Assembly: GCF_002836255.1 (NCBI RefSeq)
Contig: NZ_PJAU01000038.1
Location: 1 to 39,403 of the forward strand
Source: Colwellia sp. 75C3
Lineage (GTDB): Bacteria > Pseudomonadota > Gammaproteobacteria > Enterobacterales > Alteromonadaceae
Direction of reading: 5' to 3'
Length of the DNA: 39,403 nucleotides
The notes beneath the pieces were generated by a model. It did no database searches. It was not told the DNA's origin and was given only the letters and a program-made list of their open reading frames with translations. The position numbers and the translations under genes were made by a program. This document shows, piece by piece, positions 6,810-13,502 of this stretch; the stretch's first letter is position 1, and each line of letters begins with the position of its first letter.

Positions 6810-7283
6810 ATGAATATCAACTTTAGAGAAGCCACACTTAAAGATTCTGAACTAATAGGTTCCTTGGTTGTAGAACTTACAGCTGAAATTTGTGCGCTAA
6901 CAAAAGCGCAGCATTTTGATATTGATCTCAATGGTACAATTCAACGCTGTCACGAACTAATTAGGGATGGATACTATTCCGCAATTATCGGAACGTATGA
7001 GAATAAGACAATTGCTGTCGTTACCATGACAGAAACATACGTATTATATGCTGGTGGTAAAATAGGTATAATCCAAGAATTTTATGTTTCTCCTGAATTT
7101 AGAGCTTCCGGTGTAGGTTCAATGTTGATTGAACAAGTTCAAGATTATGGTAAAAATCATAATTGGTCATGCATTGAATTATGCACTCCGCCTTTACCGG
7201 AATTTGAACGTACATTAAATTTTTATCAAAAAAATGGCCTCATTCCTGTCGGTGGTCGCAAAATGAGGCAGGCATTGGCGTAA
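6810..7283 (+). CDS. Cassette 12: GNAT family N-acetyltransferase
   Basis: The 157-residue protein is a single GNAT domain. After the N-terminal REATLKDSELIGSLV strand-helix, beta strands lead to the IIQEFYVSPEFRASGVGSML block (about residues 88-107). That block is motif A, with the R-x-S-G-V-G pyrophosphate loop that binds acetyl-CoA. Motif B follows at about 120-145 with NFYQKNGL, the usual Y/N-x-G-F position. Members acetylate amino groups of small molecules or proteins; the substrate here is unknown. AAGAG at 6800-6804 is the likely ribosome binding site. Acetyltransferases are common integron cargo. Confidence 0.9.
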   Translation: MNINFREATLKDSELIGSLVVELTAEICALTKAQHFDIDLNGTIQRCHELIRDGYYSAIIGTYENKTIAVVTMTETYVLYAGGKIGIIQEFYVSPEFRASGVGSMLIEQVQDYGKNHNWSCIELCTPPLPEFERTLNFYQKNGLIPVGGRKMRQALA

Positions 7284-7284
7284 G

Positions 7285-7472
7285 TTATTACTAACAAGAA
7301 CTTCAAACGAAAAAATACAGCTGGCTGTTTTCACCTTGGGCATATAAGTCCTCTAATCATTTTTGAAAAGGACGTAATCTGTGAGTTTAATACCGGATAA
7401 TGAAATAAAGAGTATTGTTAAAAAACATATGAGTTTTGCTATTTTTTTACCGCTTAACGTAGCGTTAGGTAT
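7285..7472 (+). other. attC site 12, interrupted by about 105 bp
   Basis: R'' TTATTACTAAC (7285-7295) complements the cassette start GTTAGCAATAA with one mismatch. The first half matches attC4 (CTTCAAACG, AAAAAATACAGC, GGCTGTTTTCAC). From about 7338 foreign sequence replaces the loop and return arm. The 3' end, CCGCTTAACG with R' GTTAGGT at 7464, is intact. The site is therefore about 186 bp and probably dead. Confidence 0.75.
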
Positions 7473-7497
7473 ACAAACAAGGATGTCATTTCAATGA
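7381..7497 (+). CDS. 38-codon ORF inside interrupted attC12
   Basis: A GTG-started frame of 38 codons is preceded by AAAAGGACG at about 7368. It overlaps the next gene's ATG by four bases (ATGA). It occupies the insert in attC12 and then reads through the R' hairpin. The product has no recognised motif. It could be a leader peptide coupled to the following lipoprotein gene, a leftover of the inserted DNA, or chance. Confidence 0.25.
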   Translation: MSLIPDNEIKSIVKKHMSFAIFLPLNVALGIQTRMSFQ

Positions 7498-7937
7498 AGT
7501 ATTTTTTATTATTAGCAATTGTAGTTTTATCTGCATGTACTGCAAATCCCGATTTAACTCTAAACCCAGCATCAACTGACGTTATGCGATTAATTGAACA
7601 AACAGCCGAAAATGCCCCTGAAGCTGTTAGAGGTACTTTTCAATTTTCAATAAAAGCCTCAGCTCTGTTGCAGAGCGCAGTATATTTAAACACTGAATTA
7701 GATTATAGGGATAGAAGAAGTATTACGATTGCACTTCACCCTAAAACAATTGCAGCGTTTACTAAAAAATACGGTACTTCCCCTAAAGTTTACTTTCTTA
7801 ATAAAAATATAGAAGTTACTGGTAAAGCCAAACAAATAAAAATTTGGTTTTTCTCTAATGGTAAAAGAACTGAAAAATATTATTTCCAAACACATATAAG
7901 CGTTAAATCACTAAACCAAATAACAGTATTGAGTTAA
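7494..7937 (+). CDS. Cassette 13: lipoprotein, unknown
   Basis: The 147-residue protein starts with a lipoprotein signal (lipobox LSAC, Cys about residue 15). The mature domain is about 130 residues and looks beta-rich, with an NAPEAVRGTFQFSIKAS block. Its C-terminal half, YLNTELDYRDRRSITIALHP and then VYFLNKNIEVTGKAKQIKIW, is reminiscent of OB-fold or tlpA-adjacent domains that pair SLNTE..Y with GKA. That likeness is weak, and no function is assigned. AAGGA at 7480-7484 precedes the ATG by about 9 bases. Confidence 0.75.
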   Translation: MKYFLLLAIVVLSACTANPDLTLNPASTDVMRLIEQTAENAPEAVRGTFQFSIKASALLQSAVYLNTELDYRDRRSITIALHPKTIAAFTKKYGTSPKVYFLNKNIEVTGKAKQIKIWFFSNGKRTEKYYFQTHISVKSLNQITVLS

Positions 7938-8045
7938 GTATATCTATAAGAAAATTATGCAGGACGGCTAACAGTTGGCTACGTTTCGCTTCACTACACA
8001 CTTTTAGCCAACTATATTTTCCGCTTAAGTAGCCGTTATATTTTA
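7938..8045 (+). other. attC site 13 (degenerate R'')
   Basis: R'' is eroded to TATATCTATAAG, where TATACCTAAC would be expected from the cassette start. The core is the GTTGGCTACG class with the TTCGCTTCACT loop and TTTTAGCCAAC. R' is GTTATAT at 8035. Confidence 0.82.
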
Positions 8046-8209
8046 TGATTGCCTCAACGCTACAGTATTCAATTCTGTAAGTATCAACTCATGATGTATA
8101 TTCCTTACACTTGCTTACATATAACAGACATAATTTAGACATTTTAAAGTATCAGTCATCGCTACAATCAAAGATATAACAATGAGATAACAATTTTAAA
8201 GGACTTAAA

Positions 8210-8482
8210 ATGACAAAAATCTTATCCTTAGCTTTCACAATTCTAATATCAGCTTATGTATCTTCCGTGTATGCGGAAGATAGTTGGTATCTTGGTGCCT
8301 TATATAATGCACAAGAGACATCTCGAGACTTTGACACTGCAGGAGTGACAGCGATAGATGCCTCTACTAATAGCGGCAGTTCTTCTCAAAAGTGTTCTGA
8401 TATGTCAGGTGACAATAAAAGACTGTGTAATTCACAAGTTGAGACTGTTAAGAAGCACATTAAAGACGCAAATCATAAATAA
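8210..8482 (+). CDS. Cassette 14: short secreted protein, possible OMP N-terminal fragment
   Basis: The 90-residue product has a clear signal peptide cleaved after residue 22 (SVYA before EDSWYLGAL). The first mature residues, SWYLGALYNAQETSRDFDTAGVT, look like the first strands of a small outer-membrane beta-barrel. The protein then turns into a polar tail with two cysteines and ends. This fits either a small periplasmic protein or a barrel gene truncated and fused to other sequence. AAGGA at about 8198 supports the start. The 165 bp before it has no ORF and may carry the cassette's own promoter. Confidence 0.65.
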   Translation: MTKILSLAFTILISAYVSSVYAEDSWYLGALYNAQETSRDFDTAGVTAIDASTNSGSSSQKCSDMSGDNKRLCNSQVETVKKHIKDANHK

Positions 8483-8485
8483 ATA

Positions 8486-8507
8486 TGTCCGTTTTATCGG
8501 AGGAAGA
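8486..8507 (+). repeat. Second copy of cassette 8 leader (22 bp)
   Basis: The 22 bases here match 4711-4732 with one difference (GGAGGAAGA versus GGGGGAAGA). At 4711 the motif is the leader and ribosome binding site of the cassette 8 gene. Here no gene follows, only an attC beginning with CATAAC, so it looks like a deletion scar. Confidence 0.7.
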
Positions 8508-8510
8508 ACA

Positions 8511-8594
8511 ACATAACGAAGTGTTAAAGAACGGACTTAGAATAGTTGGCTAGGTTCGGCTTCAAATTTTAATCGCTCACGTGGCGTTAAGTGC
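8511..8594 (+). other. attC site 14 (divergent)
   Basis: ACATAAC (8511-8517) is the R''. The arms are AGTTGGCTAGG and a poor TTTTAATCG return. The hairpin is CGCTCACGTGGCG and R' is GTTAAGTGC at 8586-8594. It is shorter and less paired than its neighbours. Confidence 0.7.
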
Positions 8595-8612
8595 AAGGAA
8601 ATTTAATCAGCT

Positions 8613-8972
8613 ATGGATAGTCCATCTACTTTATTGGTCGTTAGTAATCTTTCTATTTCAAGAGAGTTTTACGTCAACATACTTGGCCTCATTATACTTG
8701 AAGAATACGAAGACAGTTTAAAGTTACAAATTGGTTCACATAACGTATTCATGTTTCAAGGAACGATGGAAGCCATAAGCTATGATCACGGTTTTAATGC
8801 TAATTCAGCGTTGGTTATTACTGTTAGTGATTTGGACGGCAAAATAAAAGAGTTAAAATCAAAAGGTGTTGCTTTTATCCATGAATCTCCAAATGAAAAT
8901 AGATGGGGACGTTATGCTGCCTTTAAAGATCCATCAGGTATTACTCATGAGCTAATGGAGTTCTGTACCTAA
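8613..8972 (+). CDS. Cassette 15: VOC/glyoxalase superfamily protein
   Basis: The 119-residue protein is one vicinal-oxygen-chelate module pair. It begins STLLVVSNLSISREFYVNIL, the classic first strand and helix with FY. It continues to LGLIILEEYEDSLKLQIG, then the second module VITVSDLDGKIKELKSKGV, and ends in YAAFKDPSGITHELMEF with the terminal glutamate that usually binds metal. Members include glyoxalases, dioxygenases and antibiotic-resistance proteins. The substrate cannot be told. AAGGAA at 8595-8600 is the nearest ribosome binding site, about 12 bases upstream. Confidence 0.88.
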   Translation: MDSPSTLLVVSNLSISREFYVNILGLIILEEYEDSLKLQIGSHNVFMFQGTMEAISYDHGFNANSALVITVSDLDGKIKELKSKGVAFIHESPNENRWGRYAAFKDPSGITHELMEFCT

Positions 8973-9012
8973 CAAAGACACGTTACCGTTGGCTACGTTT
9001 CGCGTTATGTGA
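8965..9012 (+). other. attC site 15 (truncated to about 48 bp)
   Basis: R'' GTACCTAAC (8965-8973) and the forward arm GTTGGCTACGTTTCGC are followed directly by R' GTTATGTGA (9004). The loop, the return arm and the GC hairpin are deleted. Confidence 0.75.
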
Positions 9013-9036
9013 ATAATAATTTAAGGAGTTTATAGT

Positions 9037-9360
9037 ATGAAAAGAGTTATATGTTGTTTACTAACTTTATTTTGCTTTTCGTGTTCAACGATCAAAACAA
9101 TTAACCCGCCACAAGACCACGTAAATATTTCTTATAAAGGTAAAAAAAGCTATTGTAAGAAAATACCTAGAATATATAGCGGAATTTCTTATAATGCCTG
9201 CCTCCTTTATGGAGAGCCAAGTAACGTAACAAATATTGATTCATTCAACGGGGTTCCCTTTATCTTTATTGACTCAGCCTTTTCTGTAATAACAGATACA
9301 ATCGTTCTCCCATACACAATAACCACCCAAGTAAATAAAGGCGATATCAAGGTTAACTAA
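9037..9360 (+). CDS. Cassette 16: YceK/YidQ family lipoprotein
   Basis: The 107-residue protein has a lipoprotein signal with lipobox CFSCS (Cys about residue 16). The body matches the YceK/YidQ layout: KSYCKKIPRIYSGISYNACLL early, then a hydrophobic FNGVPFIFIDSAFSVITDTIVLPYT segment near residues 70-95, containing the conserved D..FS...DT..LPYT pattern. These are uncharacterised outer-membrane lipoproteins. AAGGAG at 9023-9028 is an excellent ribosome binding site. It is the last well-bounded cassette. Confidence 0.85.
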   Translation: MKRVICCLLTLFCFSCSTIKTINPPQDHVNISYKGKKSYCKKIPRIYSGISYNACLLYGEPSNVTNIDSFNGVPFIFIDSAFSVITDTIVLPYTITTQVNKGDIKVN

Positions 9361-9417
9361 TTCACTTAACAACACACCTGAGATGGACAACGAGTTCAAT
9401 CATTATCTCAGTTACCT
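9360..9417 (+). other. attC site 16 (divergent, last of array)
   Basis: R'' ATTCACTTAAC (9360-9370) complements the cassette start GTTATGTGAAT with one mismatch. CTGAGAT (9378-9384) pairs with ATCTCAG (9405-9411). R' is GTTACC at 9411. The core is unlike the other sites. The stop codon of the facing cyclase gene lies inside it. Confidence 0.7.
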
Positions 9418-10667
9418 TTATATTCATTTTTAGCTTTTGTTACCGCTATTTTATATTCGTTTTTTGTTATTTTATTACTATTGTAATCTTCTTTTATTTT
9501 AGTAATATTTTTTTTGTAAGTTAACTTTAAGTCTCTGATCACTTGCTGATATTCAGTTTTGTTGAGGGTCTTGTTACGATAAGCTAGTTTGGCATTTCTT
9601 ACATTCCAAACAATCGAAGCTGGCGTCTCAACTTCTATTGCTATTGGCGTGGACTTTATTATTTTTTTTATCTCGGTGGGTTTAGGCTTTTCGATTCTTT
9701 TAGTGGCCGCCGCGACTACTGCATTTTCTTGAACGGTTAAACTTAGCGCTTTTTTATTTTTTTCATCCATTACTGATTCGGTTTGTTTTACTAATGACTC
9801 ATCCTTAATATTTAAACGGATAGCGTTATTATTAACATGACTTTCTTGAACTGTATTTTTAGTTGAAACGTTATTACTTGGGATAACAGCAGGAGTAACA
9901 ACAGGGATGACATTTCCACTATTCAACGTATTAAAACGAATCAAATTAAAATACCAGGATAAAAAAAACACTGAAATGACTATCAGCAATACACTCAATG
10001 ATAATCTTGTTTTCTTATAACGCTGTGCAAAATCAAGCGTAAATCCGTTATCATTATTAGCATGGCAATGCATACCACCATAAGGATAAACCAGCTCATT
10101 ACCGACTTCCACATCACCATTTTTTTCAGGCACTAATCGATTAACCGAAAACCGTGGAATACAATACAAACGAACCGATTGTGAAACGCCTGCCAACTGT
10201 TGAAAACCGACCTCCTCAACCGGAACTTCAGCTTTATTCATAGCCATATAAACAGCTTCACTTAAATAAATAGCATCAGCAGGCGTAACCCCTTCTATTC
10301 TTGACGCTACATTTACAGGCTCACCAAAAATATCGTTTTTTGCTACGCGGACCTCCCCTAAATTTGCGGCAACACGGATATGAATTTTTTCTTCTTCAAT
10401 AACATTAAGATTATTACCGTGCATAGCATCTTGAAGCGCCATAGAACAAAGCATGGCATCCGTAGGAGAGAGAAATGTAATTAGATAAGCATCACCAATA
10501 CTTTTAATTAACTTTCCTTTATACCCCTTTATTAAAGGTAACAATACTCGACCAAATGTTTGAATAAGGTCCGCATTTTCTTGACGTGATAGTCGGCTTG
10601 TAGTGACGGTAAATCCGGCAATGTCAACGAATAGAATGGTGAGGTTTTCAGTATGGATTTTAATAAT
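9408..10667 (-). CDS. Class III adenylate/guanylate cyclase, probable AUU start
   Basis: The ORF from TTG 10544 lacks the first metal-binding motif, but the frame stays open upstream to a stop near 10693. It supplies TENLTILFVDIAGFT, the classic cyclase start. No ATG, GTG or TTG exists there. CAGGAG (10679-10674) lies six bases before ATT at 10667, so AUU is the best start, giving 419 residues. Both metal aspartates (FVDIAG, IGDAYL), the lysine in LIKSIGD, and the N/R pair in VNVASR are present. A transmembrane helix lies at about 220-246, then a Lys/Asn-rich C-terminal domain with likely short coiled coils. The catalytic domain is therefore cytoplasmic and N-terminal. It makes cAMP or cGMP; which one is unclear. 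Confidence 0.8.
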   Translation of the reverse strand: MIKIHTENLTILFVDIAGFTVTTSRLSRQENADLIQTFGRVLLPLIKGYKGKLIKSIGDAYLITFLSPTDAMLCSMALQDAMHGNNLNVIEEEKIHIRVAANLGEVRVAKNDIFGEPVNVASRIEGVTPADAIYLSEAVYMAMNKAEVPVEEVGFQQLAGVSQSVRLYCIPRFSVNRLVPEKNGDVEVGNELVYPYGGMHCHANNDNGFTLDFAQRYKKTRLSLSVLLIVISVFFLSWYFNLIRFNTLNSGNVIPVVTPAVIPSNNVSTKNTVQESHVNNNAIRLNIKDESLVKQTESVMDEKNKKALSLTVQENAVVAAATKRIEKPKPTEIKKIIKSTPIAIEVETPASIVWNVRNAKLAYRNKTLNKTEYQQVIRDLKLTYKKNITKIKEDYNSNKITKNEYKIAVTKAKNEYKGN

Positions 10668-11003
10668 CTTTAGCTCCTGAAAAACAGCTTAAACAAACTA
10701 TAGCAGTATTTATCAAACGAACCGTAGTTATCCCGTTGGCTATTGCCTTATCCAATGTAATATCTGAGAATGTTAATGACAAATTTTTATTTATCACTTA
10801 AATTGTCTGTCTTGAAAATATTGGTATCAGTGGATGGTATCCAACTTAGTGCCGTAGGCTATTAAGACCTAATATGTATTTCTAAATTGACAAAATAGTT
10901 GCCTATTGCTCATTCCTTGCAGACTTTGGACAACTATTACTCAGCCGTTTAGCGCGGCTTCAAAAGTGAATCAACGTTTCAGTGTATTAAAAGGGATTTA
11001 ATA
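10668..11003. other. Gene-free spacer with an attC-like remnant
   Basis: This spacer separates two divergent genes. Bases 10929-10967 resemble an attC 3' end: CAACTATTACTCAGCCG, a GCCGTTTAGCGCGGC hairpin, and then TTCAAAAG in place of GTTA. The rest has no ORF or clear motif. Promoters for both genes would be expected here, but I cannot assign boxes. Confidence 0.4.
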
Positions 11004-12191
11004 ATGTTCAAAAAATGTTTAAATGGTTGTTTTTTCGTTCTAGCTTTGTGTTCGGCTTTTGCCAACGCAATTGATATTACTACACTTAATCCTGTCGAAA
11101 CGTTAAAGGTAAAGTCTCAGTTATTCAAAGAAGCGATTGAATATAATATTACGTTACCAGAGGGGTATAACGAGGAAATTAACAAAGATAAAAAATATTT
11201 TGTTATTTTTGATTTACATCCTCGCAGCCAACCCTTTCTTAGTGGCCTGCAAGATTGGTTAAGCCATAATGGTGGTTGGCCATGGCCCAAAACTATCGTG
11301 ATTACACCGGCTAAGTATAACGCTGAGTTTGCTAGTTTGTTTGAGCAGCTCGTTGATAATCCAAAAAACAAATCTATCTTAGACTATTTCGAATCTGACT
11401 TATTAAGCACTATTGATGCAAAGTATCGTACTAATGGCTTCAAAATTTATAGTGGTTTTGTCAGTAACGGTGCCTTTGGTTTATATATGTTACTTAATCG
11501 GCCTCAACTTTTTAATGCGTATATTATTTCTAGTCCCTCTTTAGCCAATGATTTTGGTGCAATCACTTCCGAAGCGGAAGAAAAAATAGCTCAACTAGAT
11601 GATAAGTTGAGATTTTTATATCTTTCGATAGGCGATCATCAATACGAACGAGGTAATTTAGATTCTTTTGATAGGTTTGCTAAAATATTAAAAACATCGG
11701 CTCCAAAAAACCTTGATTGGCAAGTACATCATAATAATGACAATAATTACATGTCTGGGCCCATTGTCTCCGTTATTAATGGTATAGAATCACTTTTTGC
11801 TGATATGTTTACCGATTTAAAAGTTGATTCAGATATATCTAAAAAAGGTGCTGATTCAATTATTGAATATTACTCAATGCTTTCCACCAAAAAGTATGGT
11901 TTTAATATTTCAGCAGAAGGCTCTTTAAAAGCATTAGCAAAATCTATAATGACAAAAGAGCCTAAAAAATCATTGGCTATATTTCATCAAATTGTTGAGC
12001 TATATCCTGAATCAGCTTATGCCATTTCGGCTCTAGCAAAAATGTATGCTGAGCTTGGAAATTTACAAAAAGCAGTTGATTATCAGCTTAAAGCGGTTGA
12101 AAAATCTAAATCTATGATTGTTTGGCATCAAAATAAACATCAAAAATACTTAGACGAATACAGAGCGAAATTAGCAATCAGCAATAAATAA
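11004..12191 (+). CDS. Exported esterase-like protein with TPR tail, degenerate catalytic site
   Basis: The 395-residue protein has a signal peptide (cleavage near residue 22, after FANA). Residues about 30-270 have the putative-esterase (Fes/esterase D-like) fold: ITLPEGYNEE, VIFDLHPRSQPF and a helix before the elbow. The elbow reads SGFVSNGAFGLY where GxSxG is expected. The late motif that normally holds the histidine (EDH) reads NNDNNYMSG. The C-terminal 90 residues contain at least one TPR-like helical hairpin (SAYAISALAKMYAELGNLQKA). It is probably periplasmic. Activity is doubtful from these substitutions. A 13-bp terminator hairpin follows. Confidence 0.8.
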   Translation: MFKKCLNGCFFVLALCSAFANAIDITTLNPVETLKVKSQLFKEAIEYNITLPEGYNEEINKDKKYFVIFDLHPRSQPFLSGLQDWLSHNGGWPWPKTIVITPAKYNAEFASLFEQLVDNPKNKSILDYFESDLLSTIDAKYRTNGFKIYSGFVSNGAFGLYMLLNRPQLFNAYIISSPSLANDFGAITSEAEEKIAQLDDKLRFLYLSIGDHQYERGNLDSFDRFAKILKTSAPKNLDWQVHHNNDNNYMSGPIVSVINGIESLFADMFTDLKVDSDISKKGADSIIEYYSMLSTKKYGFNISAEGSLKALAKSIMTKEPKKSLAIFHQIVELYPESAYAISALAKMYAELGNLQKAVDYQLKAVEKSKSMIVWHQNKHQKYLDEYRAKLAISNK

Positions 12192-12201
12192 GTGGCTTAA
12201 G

Positions 12202-12233
12202 ATGAACGAAAACAATTAACTGTTTTCGTTCAT
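12202..12233 (+). terminator. Hairpin terminator after esterase-like gene
   Basis: ATGAACGAAAACA (12202-12214) pairs perfectly with TGTTTTCGTTCAT (12221-12233) across a six-base loop. It is followed by TAACATTTTA, so the T-run is weak. Confidence 0.65.
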
Positions 12234-12254
12234 TAACATTTTACCTAGCGATTT

Positions 12255-12276
12255 CCTCACTACGAGGGCGTTTGCC
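12255..12276 (+). other. Decayed attC 3' end before lysE-like gene
   Basis: CCTC-N5-GAGG (12255-12267) followed by GCG and GTTTGCC (12270) repeats the hairpin-plus-core plan of the intact attC sites. No left half remains. Confidence 0.4.
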
Positions 12277-12291
12277 TACTTAGGAAGACCT

Positions 12292-12918
12292 ATGTTTCCA
12301 ATAGAAGTTTGGATCACTTACACCTTGGCGTGTTTGCTTTTAGTTATATCACCTGGACCTGATAACATTTTGGCTATTGGTCGCGGTCTTAGCCAAGGAA
12401 AAATTGCAGCATGTATCTCAGGAGCCGCCTCTGGTGTTGGTATTTTATTTCATATACTAACCGCTACCTTTGGACTGACATTATTAATACAAACATCAGA
12501 GATAGCCTTTATCGTTGTAAAATTTATAGGTGCCGGCTACCTTATTTGGTTAGGTATCAAAGTCTTAAGGTCACGAAGTCTTATAAACTTAACACCAACT
12601 GAGAAAAAACCGTTTACTAACATCTTCACAACTGGATTTTTATCCGCTGCACTTAACCCGAAACCTGGCATGTTCGTACTTGCCTTTATTCCGCAATTTG
12701 TTAACCCTGAGCTCGGTTCAGTCACTATGCAAATGATAGTTTACGGTGTGTGGTTTGCATTATTAACGGCTGTAGGCTTTGCGTTAATGGGCGTTTTCGC
12801 ATCAAAACTTACCGGTTGGCTTCAGAATAAACCTCACGTTATTAACGGATTAAATATTGGAGCAGGCTTAACCTTTATTACCTCAGGTTTAGCTGTTGCT
12901 GCATTAAAACAGCGTTAG
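12292..12918 (+). CDS. LysE family amino-acid exporter
   Basis: The 208-residue integral membrane protein has the LysE/RhtB signature. Near residues 10-30 is LLLVISPGPDNILAIGRGLSQG, containing the family's PGPD/N motif. GAASGVGILFHILTA follows and then GYLIWLGIK at about 80-90, with six hydrophobic segments in all. The family exports amino acids or homoserine lactones across the inner membrane using the proton gradient. The exact substrate is not deducible. AGGAAG lies seven bases before the ATG. The length is typical (about 205-210). Confidence 0.93.
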   Translation: MFPIEVWITYTLACLLLVISPGPDNILAIGRGLSQGKIAACISGAASGVGILFHILTATFGLTLLIQTSEIAFIVVKFIGAGYLIWLGIKVLRSRSLINLTPTEKKPFTNIFTTGFLSAALNPKPGMFVLAFIPQFVNPELGSVTMQMIVYGVWFALLTAVGFALMGVFASKLTGWLQNKPHVINGLNIGAGLTFITSGLAVAALKQR

Positions 12919-12936
12919 TATATTAGCTTGCTAAGT

Positions 12937-12967
12937 AGACTTAGCCACTTAAGGTGGCGTTAACTTG
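12937..12967 (+). other. Decayed attC 3' end before GNAT gene
   Basis: GCCACTTAAGGTGGC (12944-12958) followed by R' GTTAACT (12959-12965) has exactly the hairpin-plus-GTTRRRY layout of intact sites. The left half is not recognisable. Confidence 0.6.
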
Positions 12968-12978
12968 CTAGGATTTTT

Positions 12979-13437
12979 ATGAGTATACGTAAAGCCACAA
13001 TCAATGATGTAGAAGAAATTAGGTCACTAATTTTACGCGCTGTTGAGCCAGAAAGTAACGCAGATTTTAATAGTGAAGGGGCTAACAATTTTAGAGAAAC
13101 ACTCAAATTGAACGCGATAGAAGATCGCATTCTCAATGCTGAATACTTGATGTTATGTTTTATTAAAGATGAGACCGTGGTTGGAATAATTGCCATGTAT
13201 AGAAGAGAAAAGTTAAGCCAGCTTTTTGTAGACCCTAACGCTAGAAAATTAAACATCGCTAAACAATTATGGTCAGCGGCCCATGAAATCTGTACCGCGC
13301 AAGGAGGCAATGGTAGCTATTGGGTAAAATCTTCGACGATGGCAGTTCCAGTCTATGAGAGTTTCGGCTTCTGTTTAGAAGGTGATCAAAAAAATCAAGA
13401 CGGTATTGTTTATTACTTAATGGTACTCACGCCATAA
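12979..13437 (+). CDS. GNAT family acetyltransferase
   Basis: The 152-residue protein begins SIRKATINDVEEIRSLILRA, a typical GNAT first strand and helix. The central strand ends LSQLFVDPNARKLNIAKQLW, the motif A position. Here the usual R-G-x-G-I-G loop has become A-R-K-L-N-I-A, so acetyl-CoA binding may be altered. SYWVKSSTMAVPVYESFGF is the C-terminal motif B with Y..FGF. AGGA precedes the ATG. It is flanked by decayed attC ends, with a GCAATTAAC box downstream, so it was probably once a cassette. Confidence 0.85.
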   Translation: MSIRKATINDVEEIRSLILRAVEPESNADFNSEGANNFRETLKLNAIEDRILNAEYLMLCFIKDETVVGIIAMYRREKLSQLFVDPNARKLNIAKQLWSAAHEICTAQGGNGSYWVKSSTMAVPVYESFGFCLEGDQKNQDGIVYYLMVLTP

Positions 13438-13442
13438 GTACA

Positions 13443-13486
13443 GCAATTAACAACCCATTTCAGCCTCTTAGTGAGGCATTATAAGC
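13443..13486 (+). other. Shrunken attC-like site after GNAT gene
   Basis: GCAATTAAC (13443-13451) roughly complements the presumed cassette start GTTAACTTGC at 12959. GCCTCTTAGTGAGGC (13463-13477) is the GC hairpin. The core at 13478 is ATTATAAGC instead of GTTATAAGC. The long arms and loop are gone. Confidence 0.6.
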
Positions 13487-13502
13487 ATTTAGAGGACATA
13501 TT

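Larger units (their letters stand above)
484..9417 (+). mobile_element. Integron gene-cassette array (no integrase in window)
   Basis: All genes between 607 and 9360 are on the plus strand, mostly one per unit, and are separated by attC sites sharing a plan: R'' box near the stop codon, GTTGG-type stem, loop with TTCGCTTCGCT or CCTGCGTCGCT, TTTTAGCCAAC return arm, then a short GC hairpin ending GGCGTTA. The R'' of most cassettes complements that cassette's own first bases. Examples are ACACATAAC at 1282 with GTTATGTGT at 932, and GTATTCCTAAC at 3531 with GTTAGGAATAC at 3029. This is expected only if each cassette was once a circle. By orientation, an intI/attI platform would lie left of position 1. 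None is present here. Confidence 0.93.

Noticed and set aside
607..9360. Toxin-antitoxin pairs among the cassettes
   Set aside because: TA modules are common in integrons, but no pair of small overlapping genes with toxin or antitoxin motifs was seen.
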